From positions 302,944 to 366,943 of the forward strand of contig NW_005198391.1 of NCBI RefSeq assembly GCF_000372725.1: DNA of 64,000 bases, given 5' to 3'. The notes under the pieces are model-generated. The model did not search any database and was not told the origin of the DNA. It worked only from the letters and a program-made list of their open reading frames with translations. This document shows, in pieces, positions 23,601 through 35,039 of this stretch. Positions within the stretch are counted from its first letter, which is position 1. Each line of letters begins with the position of its first letter. The position numbers and the translations under genes are program-made. The stretch is from Emiliania huxleyi CCMP1516 (taxonomy: Eukaryota > Haptophyta > Isochrysidales > Noelaerhabdaceae).

Positions 23601-26600
23601 CACCGTGACAAGCAGCCGGGTCCGCTCCAGCCACGGCATGTCGATCGCAGCGAGCGGCATGGACAGCACCCTCAAGACGAGGTCCTCCTCAGCGGTCAGC
23701 CGCGAGGGGGACGCCAGCAGCCCGGCGAGCCGTGTGAGAAGTGCATGCAGCGTCTCGGTGAAGCTCGTCTCGATGTCGTGTCCGCAGCCGTGCAGCTCGC
23801 TCGGCTCCGGGCGCAGCACTGCTGGGCGCCGCGCGAGCACAGACAGCGCCGCGAGGCGGAGGGTGGCCACGGAGCTCGACACGGCGGCGGCTAGGCATGA
23901 GAGCGCGTTCCGGCCGAGCGCCACCGCTCGCGCCCGTCGGTCCATCTCGTCCTTGAGCTCGAGGAGCCCGGCCGCCGTTGGCCGGGCGACCTCGCGCACC
24001 CCGGGCTCGATGAAGTCGAGAAGCTCGGACGTCAGCGGCCCGTACTTGGCCGACCACTCGAGCCGGCCTCGCAGCGTGCCGCGCCGGAGCCGCTTTGCGC
24101 GCTTCTCGAGGGAACGGGCGAGCTTGGCGGCGCCCTCCCATTTGCCATCGAGGCTGCCCGCACCGTCAGTCCGGAAGCGGGACGAAGCCATGCGGCTGAT
24201 TGAGCTGTCGTTGCTCTGCGACGAGAGCCGCCCCCGGATGGGGCTCGCAAGGCTTCCGGCGTCCGACGTGGTGCGCTGCCGCACCAGCACCTCCTCCACC
24301 GCCCGCCCGCTGCTCGCGGGGGCCAGCTCGTGCAGCAAGAAGGCGACTCGCTGCATCAGCGGGACACACACGGCCTGCTCCCGCTGCGCGCGACGCACAG
24401 CTTCCGAGAACTCGCTCGTCTCGGGCGACGTCTCGACGACAGCGCCACCCAGCGCGTCCTCGTCGCTAGCCTCCAGGTCGCCGAGCTGCACCTGCTTTTG
24501 CGACCAGCGCCGGACCTTCCGCGCAGCGGTCCAGATCAGCTGCAGCGACGGCGAGGCGGGGATGCCAGAGGCCGCCGTCGCTGTCGCTTCCGCGACGAGA
24601 TCGTGGTGGCGGAGGAGCGCGCACACGACGTACCTCTCGAGGCGTGCAGACGGGCCATCGTCGTCGCCGCCGCACGGCTTGAGTTCGGCGCTCAACCGCG
24701 CGTGCAGAAGCGCCGCCGAGCTCTGGCGGTCCGCAGGGACGTCACGGAGCGCCGCGAGGAAGGCATCGGCGGCGTCCTCCGACACGACGCCCTCCGCCGT
24801 GAGGAACGGCGAGCCCAAGTTTGGCTGATCCGACTTCATGCGCGTCAAGACGTGGTCGCGATCGCCCGCCGGCTTGGCTCTCGCGTGCGGGTCTGCGGAG
24901 GTCGTGCGCCTCAGCGGCCACACGGCAGACGCGCCTGCCGCCTTGGCATCTCGCACCGCGTGCCTCGAGATGCCCCCCCGGCACATGCTCCCTGCGAGGC
25001 AGCCCCGGCTCGCCTCACTCAGTCCGGCGTCGCGAGACGAGACGGCTGCCAGAGCCGACGCGCAAGTGCGAGCGAGAAGCTCCGCGCCGAGCCTCATCAC
25101 CTCGTGCACTTCGCCGCCTTTCAAGGTGAGCTCCGCGCCGACCCACACCACCGGTGCCTGAAGAAGCCCGTCGCTCGGCGGCTGGAGCGTCAGCCGCACG
25201 GCGCGCGCGTCAAATTCAACTCGCCGGATCCTCACCGGGATTTGCACGTAGGCCGCGCGAGACCGCGAGCTGAGGCGGACAAAGTCGCCGTGGCTGATGC
25301 TCCGCATCTCGGCGGGGCCGGGCGCCGGTTGATCAGCGCAAACATAGCGGTGCCGCGTCAATAGCTTCCCCTCGGCGAGGCTGTCGTCGGATGCAACCTC
25401 CCAGGCCCCCTCGAACCCCTCCACATCACCCAGGGGCGCGCCTTTCTTGGCCGTCTCAACCTTGAGCGTTGACCGGGCGGGCGTGTCGCCAGGGGCTGCC
25501 CACGCTGACCAATAGGGCTCACCCGCCTCCGTCACGGGGACGTCGATGAACACACGCGAAGCGCCCGGCCAAACGACGATGCGCTGAGCCACCCCGTTCC
25601 CATCGAAGACGACGCGCATCTGCCCGGCCGCCGGCTGCGCGCTTGCGGTTGCCGCTGTCTCGTGGAGCGCAGCCGCGTGCTGTGTCGCGGCGTCGCAAGA
25701 TGGCGCAGCCCTCTCGAGCGCTTGCAGCAGCGGCGGCAGCGTGGAGATCAGGACCGCCGGCGGGGTCGAGAGCTTGCCGAGGGCGACGAGCAGGGAGGGC
25801 AGCAAGCTCAAGACGGGATGCTCCCGAATCGAACCGGACAGGGGCCCACTGCGGAGGATGCGGGCGCTGTCGCCAATCATCAGCGCCGCAAACGCGCCGC
25901 TCGCGGCGTCGACAGCGGTGCTCGCAATGTCCTGCAGGGCGCTGGAGTGCAGCTCGAGCAGGAATGCGACCCGAGGGCTCTGCGGGTCGCGGCAGGCCGC
26001 GGCCAACAGCTCTTTCACGCCATCGAGCCTGTCGTGACGTAAAAGCCGCTTTGTACAAGCCGCCCAAGCCCGCAGCACAATGCTTGAAGTGACCCTGCCA
26101 GCAGAAGCTGCCCAAAGCCCCTCGAGGGCCTTGGCGATGCGCGCGATGCTGGGTGCTGCAGCGTCGTCTTCTGGCAGAGCTTGCAGCAGCCGGCACAGCG
26201 AAGCCACAACCCGGTCCCGGTCCCAATCCGAGGCCGGGTCGGGCAGCTCGCCAGAGGCACGCGGACCCATCGAGTCCATTAGCAGGGGGATCACCTCTGC
26301 CGAGTACTGAGCGATCACCTTGGGCTGGGCTGGCGCTGCGAGCTCCTCGATGAGGCCCTGGAGCTTCTCCAACGAGTCGCAGTCCAGCCTCGGGTGGACG
26401 AAGCAGCGGAGAGCGTCCCGCACCTCTGCGGAGCAAGTCCCTGCCACGAGTGCGCAGAGGATGGTGCGCACGATGAAGCTTTTGAGCTCCGTCAGAAGCA
26501 GCACCTGCGTCTGCCTCGCGCTCTCTGGCCGGTCCAGCGGCGCGAAAGTCTCGAGGAGCAGCCGAAATCTTGCCCCGCCCGGGAGCGGAGCGCCGGCCCC

Positions 26601-29600
26601 GCTGGGCTCCCACGATATCTCGACGCGGCCGCTGCTTCCAGCCAGGCTCAGCTCGTGCTGCCGGCCGCCCCCGGCGGGATCGAGGATCAGCCGCAGCTCG
26701 CGCCGAAGAGAGAGCGCGTCGCCTTCGCCCCCGGCAAACGACTCCTCATCGGGTCTGCGGCGCGCCGGCGTCCGCTTGATCACGAGGACGCCGGGCCCAA
26801 CAAGGCTCGAATCGACGAGGAGACGCAGCGACACGCCGCGAGTGCTGACGGACCACTTGCTCCGCGTGGCCATCGGCGCCTCGAGCAGGCGCGTTTGGCA
26901 GAGCCGGACACCGGGGGCGTCCTCCACCATGTCAAAGTCGTACGGCTGGCGGTCACTCGCCCTGTCCTCCACGTCCTCCTCGTCGGATGGCATCCACAGG
27001 TGCGTGTCGTACACCCAATAGCTCTGCCCGTTGCAGAAGATCTGCGGGAGGGAGAGGTGGGAGGGGGGAGGGGGGAGGGGGGCGCTTGGGTGGGCGAGAG
27101 CCCGAGAGATAGGAAACGGCAAGGGGTGGGAACACGCACCACGCGGCACGGCGGCTGGCCGCGCTGGTCGATCGAGCACAGAGTTACCTCGGTCTCTTGC
27201 AGCTCCATGACCCACGCTGGGTAGTCGTACGAGGGGGCCCCCTCTATCCGGAAGAGGTAGGTAGGCTGTTCGCCCTCGGGGACGTCGCCATCGACGGCTA
27301 GCGATGGGTGCACGCCGCTGTCAGTGCCGCTCGAACGCTTCCCGGCGCTGGCGGTGGAACCCTCTCTGCGGTCGCCCGCCGCCGCGGAGGCAGAGGCAGA
27401 GGCTGGGCGTCCGGGCGACGCGTCGTCGCGCATCTCGCTCGCGCGGCCATCACTCCAGAGAGAGACCGCCTCAAACAAGCGGGAGAGCATCGGTAGCAAA
27501 TCCTTGGACTCACTGCCGGCGTCCCCGGCATCAAAGAGGGCGCCCTGGCCAAGCGCCTGCAAGAAACGCACCAGCATCAAGCCAAAGAACGGCTCCGAGA
27601 GCTTGTCGCACTCGCGTGGCCCGTCCCGCAAGAATTGCAGCGCGAGGTCCAGCATGATGAGAAGCAAGCCCGTGCACACCCTTCCGCGGTTGGGCGCGAC
27701 GAACAGATTCGCCTGTACAGCTGTCAAGAAGACGGCGAGCTGCCGCCTGCGGTTGGCGTTTGCCGCTGTCTCAGCGGCCATGGGCAGGACACCTGGCAGG
27801 AGGTTCTCGAGCCATGCGATGCCGTCTAGCGTTAGCGCGTCCCCGGCCAGAGCGGCGACGAAACCCGCGTTGGCAGACACAATCGGGAGCAGCGAGTCGC
27901 CCTCGGCAGAATCGGGAGCAGCGAGGAAGGCGGCCACCAGCGCCAGCCTGCGCTCGGTGGTGGGGCAGAGCAACTGCCACCCGCTGACGAGGAGGCGACC
28001 GGCGCCTTTTCTCAGCGCCGCCGAAGGAGCGTCGATCACCATGGCCATGGCCGCCGTGGCGACGGGCTCAACGCTCAGTCGCGTTTGCGTGTGCTGCTGC
28101 AGCCCCTCGCCCTCCTCCTCGCCGAGGAGCTCACAGAGCAAGTCCTCCAGCTCGACGTCAGCGTCGGCCATCCCCTGCAGAGCTGCGAGGCACTGAGCGG
28201 GGCTCTCCTGCCACGGCCTCAGCAGCGAAGCGAGGGCGCCCTCATCGCGGGATCGCTCTTGAAGTGCTCGCACGAAACGAAGGGCGTGGTGGTGCAGATT
28301 GGCGGCCATCGTGTGGATTGGCGGCGGCGTCATCGCGCAAAGCATCGTGCGGAGAATGCTCAGCGCCGGCGCCGCGACCGCCTCGGATGAGCCGCCGGCG
28401 AGGTGCAGGCAAGCTGTCAACGCACCGCTGCTCGGCTGCGGGCCGAGCGGGATGGAGGCGCCACCGCCGTGCGGGATGGAGGGGGGCAGCCCGGCCCAAT
28501 CGGAGCAGCGCGACGCGATGGCCTTCAACGACAAGTTGATCGCCTCGTGGATTCGCATGGGCTCGGCGTCCAGGGTGAAAGCAGTCGGCCTCTCGGGGCT
28601 CGCCGAAGCGGACGGGCGGTGGGCGCCTCTTCGCGCCCCTAACGGGCTGCTGGGCCCGGGCGGGCTGCTGGGCTGCCGGAGCACGTGCTGCGTCGCCTCA
28701 AGAGGCAGGTTGCCAGGAAGCGCGCTGGGCTGCAAGATGAGCTCGGAGACGACCCGCGTGCCTGGCCCCCCCGAGGCCGCCCCGAGCTCGATGTACCAAT
28801 GGCGGTCCGCGCCGTCGTCCGCAGCTGTGCTTGGGCCGGCAGCGCCCGCGCCAGCCGCCATGCTCGCAGCGATCGCGCGGGCCACCTGCTCGTCCTCGGT
28901 CCCCTCATCCGGCGGCTCGGCGCCGCCTCCGTGCTGCGGCGAGGACTGGGGCGAAGACACGGTGGCGGCGACGCCTCCAAAGACGGCCGTGCGGTCTGCG
29001 AGGTGCGCCCACCCATCCTCGGTCTTTGCGAAGAGAGAGAGCGTCCCCCGCGCGAGCAGCAGACCGAGGATATTCAGCTCGCCGAGGTTGAGCAGGCCCA
29101 AGTCGAAGGTAGCGTTCTCCCCAAGCTCGACGCCGCTCGCGGCCTCGTCGCTGCGGAAGGACGTCGCCTCGGTGAGAGCGCTCTGCTGGCTGCTCAGGCG
29201 GTACACGTCCTCGCCCATCCCGGCCAGCGAGTCAAATACGTCTGGCGGCAAGCTCGGGCAATGCCGCCAGGAGTGCCCAGTCTGGCCGCAGATCCGACAG
29301 ACCTCGGTGGACTGCTGCGAATCGGACATGCCAGAGACGCGGCTGCCCGAGAGGTGGCTGTCGCGGCTGTCGCGCAACAAATCGGCGGCCTCCCGCTCGA
29401 GCTCGCCTCGCCGGGCCTGTCGCGCTGCGACGTACGCAGGCCGCGCGTGGCGTCCCGGGCCGCGGCCGACGCGACTGGACCGCGTCCGATCCGCCAGGAA
29501 TGGCTGGTCCCACTCCGACGCGGCCGCCCGCCCGCCCGCCCGAGGCGCTCCGCCGCCGCCGTAGCGAAGGCCCTCGTGGCCGCTGCTCTCGTCGCTCTCG

Positions 29601-31973
29601 GTCCCCGGAGTCTCGATACCCATCTCGCTCTCCTCGCTGAGCGGGCCCGTGGGGCTCGCAGCCGACGGGTCCTCCTGCAGGTCGGCGTTCCCACCGGCTG
29701 GCAGCGGCGAGAGCGGCTCGGCGCCCCCCCTCGGCAGGTCGGTGGTGCCCACGAGGCAGTGGAGCGTCGACGGCGAGGTGGAGGGCAGCGCGACGACCAG
29801 CCAGTGGTTCTCGCCGCCGGGCAGCCGCTCGGTGCTGCGGAAGCGGGCGCGCTCGCCTCGCTCGCGCCGGCTCTGGAGCAGCCAGGCCGCCGACCCGTCG
29901 GGCATCAGCTCCACCGCCTCCACCCTCGACCCGCCGTCGCAAGGCACGAAACTGATGGCGCCGCTGCCTTGGAGCGCCGAGTCCTGACTCAAGCCGGTGG
30001 CGCGGGAGAGGTAGGGCAGCCGCGACAGCCTGGCGCAGCCCGGTCGGTCGGCGAAGAGGGCGTACACGTAGAGCGGCCTCGGCAGCAGCAGCGGCGCCGA
30101 CCCGCAAGCCGCGCCATCTACGGTGACGTGCGCCACCGAGCGGTCCAAGTCGACGAGGAGGCCGAGCGCGCGGCAGCTGCGCCACCGGCTGTCGGTGAGG
30201 CCGGCCAAGCTCAGCGGAGACGCCGCGCGCCATTTCGCGGGCAGGTTGGCCGCGCCGACGCCCGGAGGCACCACGCCCACAGCGCCGGCCTGGATCTGGT
30301 CGTTGATGGCGCACTGCGTCACGACGTCCGCCGACGGCGCCCCGCACATCGCGGCCGCCGCATCGCCGGTGACGACGCCGAGGCCACGCACGAACTTGCA
30401 GAAGCCGCGCTCGTCGCCGCCCTCCTCGTCGTGCGACAGCTCAAAGTAGTGCCGGCCAGAGCAGAGCGGCTCGAGGCAGAGGAGCGCCTCCGACTGGTGG
30501 CCGATGCAGACGTACTCGACGATCCCGTTGGCGTGCACCGTGACGAGCCTGCAGTTGGAGCAAAAGGCGCCGGGGCTCTCGTGCGTGTCCCAGCGCGACG
30601 CGTTCAGGCTCATGCCGCGAGGGTAGACCCAGAAGTGGAAGCCGCGGTCCGGGTCTCCGTGGAACCCGTCGTGCATCTCCCCGCAACCATGCATCGCCGC
30701 GCGGGCGCTCGAGCGGGGCACGTCCTCAACGTGGCTGACGAGCGCGGAGGCTCCGCCGGAGGCGCTGCTCGGCTCGGACGCGTCGACGCGCAGCAGCGGC
30801 GTCGCCCACGTGTGCAGCGGGTCCGAGCGCAGCCCGTCCGGCTCGGGCGGCTGGAGCGCAAGCGGCGGGCGGCGGGCAAAGCGGCCGAGCACGCCGCTCA
30901 GCCGGCGCGAAAAGGTCGACTCGTCGGAGAGGAGGCCGGCGGAGAGCGCGTCGTGCGCCGCCGAGGCCGCGCGGAGCGCCGCCTCGGTCAGGCCCGAGCG
31001 CAGCGCGATCCACAGCAGCACCTCCAGCGCGGCGATGCGGAGCGGCGGCGGAGAGGCGCCGTCGCGCGCGAGCCTGTCCATCGCCTCGAGCGGCGCGGCG
31101 CGCACGCAGCCGGCCGGGACGGTGGTCGCGCCTGGCAGGCCCTCGGGGATGTCGGAGGGAGCGCAAAGGTCGAGCGCCTGACCAGCCGGGAGCGCGGGGT
31201 CAGGCGTGCGAGACGCGGCTCCTCGCGGCGGGCCGAGGGTCAGCCTGCTCGACGGCCAGCGAGTCTGCCATCGACTGGACGAGGGTCGCCTCACCGCCGC
31301 CGTGGGTGCACGCGGTGGCGAGGAGAGACATGGCGAGCCGCATCCCCACCGGCGCCTCTGCTGATGGGCTCTGCGCCATCGCCACCGAGTGCCGATGCCA
31401 GGCGGCGAGGGCTGCGAGCGCGGTGGCGGCGCCGTCGGCGTCATCACGCCGAAGCGTCGGCGACAGCGCAGCGGCAGTCGGGTGGGGTGACCAGGAGCTT
31501 CCCGCATCGGCGTCACGCGCTCGCGCCGGGGCCCGTCCTTCGGACTTCAGCTCCTCCACGCGCGTCGCCTCCTTTGCGAGGATGGAGCTGAGGCGGCGCG
31601 CCTGCGCGTCTCTGAGGACATCGGCCGCAGAGCGGAGCCGGCTGGAGGGCGAGCGACGGGCGCGTGCGTGCGGGTGCTCGTCGAGCGCCTTCACGCGCAG
31701 CTGCGAATAGCCTGCGTCGGGCGCCTGGCCGTCGTCCGGATCGAGCAGGCAGCACATGTACGCCCACTCGCGTGGCGATAGGCTGCTGATGTCACCACGC
31801 TCGTCCAGCGGTCCCAGTGGAGCCTGGGATTCGCCAGGAGGCCTCGAGTCGGCGGCCGCATCCTCCGTGTCATCCTGCAGGATGTCGAGCACCGGCCAGT
31901 CGACGGAGGCGGCCGCCGCCATGCGCCAGCGGACGCCGGAGCGGCGGCGGCGGCGGACAGCGCAGCTAGGCAA
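14656..31973 (-). CDS. giant HECT-type E3 ubiquitin ligase with SPRY-like, zinc-knuckle, ZZ-like and DOC domains, four exons
   Basis: Exons 31973-31245, 31177-27140, 27041-22562 and 22475-14656 join in phase to about 5,688 residues. Introns are only 67 (GC-AG), 98 and 86 bp (GT-AG). Domains in order: SPRY/B30.2-like at about 420-630; CCHC zinc knuckle CRICGQTGHSWRHCP near 867; a UIM-like DEQVARAIAASM near 1000; a second SPRY-like region at about 3085-3250; a Cys/His cluster like ZZ (CEVCESDKE then CRRCDWDVCEDCF) near 3875-3925; a DOC/APC10 domain near 4165-4300 (DGRKSTYWESD, then ANHQNGIDCRINALRL); and a C-terminal HECT domain from about 5340. The catalytic Cys is in AATCFFQLHLPRY, about residue 5656, followed by the usual ending KLLYAIYNCKEMD. 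HECT ligases form a thioester with ubiquitin and transfer it to substrates. The TCFF-x-LPRY ending resembles the large-HERC/HECTD4 group, but no RCC1 repeats were found. Orthology is left open. Confidence 0.88.
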
Positions 31974-32047
31974 CCTTTCGAGGGAATAACGCAGGGGCCC
32001 TCAGCGAGCTGGGAATAGGACCGCCGCAAGCGGCGTGGCGTGGAGCG

Positions 32048-32215
32048 CATGTCATCCGGCGGGGCTGAAATCAGAGTACCTCGAGGTATGCTAGGACATA
32101 GCATGTAGCATGTGCATGTGCATGTGCATGCACACACGTTGTGAGCATAATGGGCGGGATCCGGGATATGGTGGCCAACAAACACTGCGACCCCTCACTG
32201 TGTCCCGCTCACGGG
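32048..32215. repeat. direct repeat, left copy (168 bp)
   Basis: This copy is identical by eye to 34882-35039 apart from a 10-base perfect palindrome (ACCTCGAGGT) present only here, within GTACCTCGAGGTATGC. Both copies contain three GCATGT/GTGCAT units and end at the same base (CTCACGGG). The pair flanks the zinc-finger/membrane gene. Confidence 0.9.
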
Positions 32216-32323
32216 TGCGTGAGGGCGCTGGGCGGGTGGCACGTGGCAGCCATTGAGCACTCTCGTTTCACGTTTCCAAAAACGACAACAAAAGCCTCGT
32301 TATCATTTATGAAAACCGAGTGC

Positions 32324-32428
32324 GCCAACGCGTTCTCGAGACGCGTGTACACGCATCCGAGCCCGCGCCGTGCGCGCACATGCCATCCTGGTAATGAGCA
32401 CAGGACCGTGGCTTCCCACGTCATGGAT
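32324..32428. repeat. 105-bp direct repeat, copy 1
   Basis: This block (GCCAACGCGTTCTCGAGACG through CACGTCATGGAT) recurs at 32475-32579 with two visible substitutions. The copies start 151 bp apart, separated by 46 unrelated bases. Each includes an ACGCGT-related palindromic stretch. No coding potential was recognised. Confidence 0.85.
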
Positions 32429-32474
32429 ACAGTCACGCTACCTATTTATCGTCCGTTGCGTTTCCCGTTTGCGA

Positions 32475-32579
32475 GCCAACGCGTTCTCGAGACGCGTGTA
32501 CACGCATCCGAGCCCGCGCCGAGCGCGCACATGCCATCCTGGTAATGAGCACAGGACCGTGGCATCCCACGTCATGGAT
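32475..32579. repeat. 105-bp direct repeat, copy 2
   Basis: Second copy of the 32324-32428 block, same orientation, with G/T-to-A changes at two positions only. The near identity indicates a recent duplication. Confidence 0.85.
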
Positions 32580-33116
32580 CTAGTAGCCTGGGCCGCGCAC
32601 TCGTTTACCTGCGCTTGCGCCGGACTTTCACCGGTCTAGGGTTTGGCACCAGGATGAGGCGGAGGGTGTGGCCACTGAAGGCATATTTCGGCACCCTGAA
32701 GTCGGATCATTCGCCCTCAGGGCGGCGTGTACAGGCTGCAGTCGCCCGTGCCATCCTCGCTGCGCGGGAAATGGCAAACGTGGTCCAGCGCTGGGGGTTT
32801 CTCGTCCAGCTCCGTGCAGCAGCATGCGCCGCATTCGGGCCACAACTGTATTTGACGCCTGAGTTCGTCGGGCCGAGCTTTGCTATCGACACCGCCACAG
32901 ATTCCCATGGAAGCCGACATTCGTGTTTGCTGGGGCGCTGAGCTCTCGGGGACGCGGTCGCGCTGCGCAGCGCCGGACACCTCGGCGGTGGACGCCTCGA
33001 CGCCCCACGATGCGTCTCATGTAGCGGGGCATCTTGCGAGCAAGGCAACAGCGCTCCCATGCGGTCGCTGCATACCCACTCCACGCCTCGCCTCAGCCGT
33101 CTCTTTTTCTCTTTAG

Positions 33117-34865
33117 ATGTGCAGCCGCTGCCGAGCTGAGCTCACTATCCCGTGCGACCGCGTCCGAATGCTGAACCAAGACACGGCGGACAGCCTGCGC
33201 ATGGTCAAGACGTGCGGCGTGTGGAGCGTGTGCGAGGGCGCGTTTCATGGCAAGGCCTTTCGCCTCGCCAACAACACCAAGCGGTCCAACATGAAAAACC
33301 ACGTCGGAGCGCCAATGGTGATCCTGGCACTGGCGCCGCCGCCGCCGCCGCCCGCCGCCGATGCCGCCGATGCCGCCGATGCCGCCGATGCCGCCGCCGC
33401 CGAACCAACTGCTCGCAAGCGAGAGCGGGAGGGGCAAGAGGAGGTACTCGTGGACCTACAGCTCTTGAGCCAACTCGTCGAGGAGGGCGAGCAGAGCTCC
33501 GCCGTTTTTGCGGGCGTCGGCCCGCCTCTGCCGCATTCCGCTGCGGAGGCGGATCCGGCGGCGGCGGCGGCGGATCCGGCGGCGTTGATTGGGCCAACGG
33601 GTTCGGGGGTGGGCTCGGCGTTCGCGGATAGCATGGGGCCAGTTCTCGCGCCGAGAGTGGCTGCACTGGACAGTCGCGCTCCTCTGCAAGTAGGCGCCGC
33701 GCTATGTCTCCCGGTTCGTCTGCCGCTTCGTCGGGTGCGACAAGGACTACGCGTCGACCGATAGCGTGCGTTCCCATTGCAGGTACAGCGAGGTGTGGCG
33801 CCCGCATTTCACCCCAACCCCCCACCCCCCCCCCCCTCCCCCAACCCACGCAGGAAGGAGCACCCGGCCTGGCTGAACAGCCTTCCTGCCCGCAAGCCGT
33901 CCCTCTTCTGCGAGCAAAAGCAGGTCGAGATCGCGCCCTCCGTCTCGACCTCGCCGGTCCCAGACGAGTATCTGCACGAGGGCGAGGGCGGCGCGCTCTT
34001 CGTCAAGTTTAAGGTCTCCAACCGCACCCTCGTGCCCCTCGTGCGGAGTGAGGGCGTGGCACGGCTCGCCTCGAGCACGGAGACGGCGCCGATGAACACG
34101 CCGGGCGAGCTGCAGGCTGGCTCCCCGCTGCCCTTGCCGCTCCTCGAGCACCGTCAAGAGCAGGCCGGCGGCGGAGGTGATTTCGAGGGCGCGGCGCCTC
34201 ACATAGCGCAAGTCGCCTTGGAGGTCTTCTCTGGCGACGAACTGATGGCGCTGATGAGCGACCCCTCCGCCTCCGTGCCGCCCTCGCCACCGGCCACGCC
34301 GGCGCCGCTGCTCTTCGCGGCGCGCCTGGGCGTGATAGCACCGATCCAGGTCACGCTCGCCGTCGTGGTGGTGTGCGTCGCCTTCCTGACCGAGCTCTAC
34401 ACCGTCCCGGTCATCCTGTTCGCGGCCGCGGGGGTGGCCGCGATGTCCGTCGCCTACATGGCACAAGCCTCGCCTCGCATTGTCGCGCGCGCGGTGATGC
34501 TGCTGGTCGTGTGTGCCCCGACGCTGCGTGTCGTCGACGTCCTCGTCCGCTCGCCGGCAGCGCTGGTTGATGAGCTCGACAAGCTGGAGGACGCAAGGCT
34601 TGGCATGGTCGCGCTCTTTGTAGCGGGCGGCGCCACCTTCGGAGCCTTCTCGCCCTCCATTCTCTCTTGCAAATGTAAGCTACGCGCAGCGGCCTACTCT
34701 GTCTGCGCAGCTACGTGCGGCGACTCGATCTTCCGCGTCCGAATGGGCGACGAGCGGATGCCTGCCTTTGCGATTCTTAACGGCGCCCTTCCCTTCTTTG
34801 CGGCCGTCCTCATTGCCCACGGAGCCTCTCGGCAGCTTTATCAGGCACGACTCCCCGCGCTCTGA
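33117..34865 (+). CDS. C2H2 zinc-finger protein with C-terminal multi-pass membrane domain, three or more exons
   Basis: Exons 33117-33608, 33694-33782 and 33854-34865 give about 530 residues; introns are GT-AG, 85 and 71 bp. Exon 1 begins with a Cys-containing segment (MCSRCRAELTIPCDRVRML) and carries an Ala-Ala-Asp repeat encoded by a 9-bp tandem. The second junction completes a canonical C2H2 finger of form C-x4-C-x12-H-x4-H: VCRFVGCDKDYASTDSVRS supplies the two Cys, and HCRKEH, made across the splice, supplies the two His. Exon 3 then has a hydrophilic region and about five hydrophobic segments (for example VTLAVVVVCVAFL, PVILFAAAGVAAMSVAYMA, AVMLLVVCAPTL, LGMVALFVAGGATFGAF, FAILNGALPFFAAVLIA). 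A nucleic-acid-binding type finger joined to a membrane domain suggests a membrane-tethered regulator, which is inference. An acceptor-like sequence immediately before 33117 means an upstream exon (perhaps from 32907) may exist. Confidence 0.6.
33353..33392 (+). repeat. 9-bp tandem repeat encoding Ala-Ala-Asp
   Basis: Four units of GCCGCCGAT are followed by GCC triplets, inside exon 1 of the zinc-finger gene. They encode Ala-Ala-Asp repeats, and the length is likely variable between strains. Confidence 0.85.
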
Positions 34866-34881
34866 CGCTATAGCTTGCACT

Positions 34882-35039
34882 CATGTCATCCGGCGGGGCT
34901 GAAATCAGAGTATGCTAGGACATAGCATGTAGCATGTGCATGTGCATGTGCATGCACACACGTTGTGAGCATAATGGGCGGGATCCGGGATATGGTGGCC
35001 AACAAACACTGCGACCCCTCACTGTGTCCCGCTCACGGG
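34882..35039. repeat. direct repeat, right copy (158 bp)
   Basis: Partner of 32048-32215, lying 17 bp after the stop codon of the zinc-finger/membrane gene. It lacks the 10-base ACCTCGAGGT palindrome and reads straight through GTATGC. The rest of 34866-35514 shows no gene. Confidence 0.9.

Larger units (their letters stand above)
31974..33116. other. divergent intergenic region with two repeat pairs
   Basis: This is the shared upstream region of the HECT gene (minus) and the zinc-finger/membrane gene (plus). It contains one copy of the 160-bp direct repeat (32048-32215), two 105-bp direct repeats (32324-32428, 32475-32579) and an inverted copy of the 3.0-kb repeat (32856-32890). An ATG at 32907 opens a Cys-containing frame that may be an upstream exon of the following gene, because a pyrimidine-rich acceptor ending TTTCTCTTTAG lies at 33116. 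Confidence 0.5.

Noticed and set aside
33777-33853. Coding start at 33777 for the membrane exon
   Set aside because: That extension is the intron (GTACAG ... poly-C ... CACGCAG); splicing it out completes a C2H2 finger.
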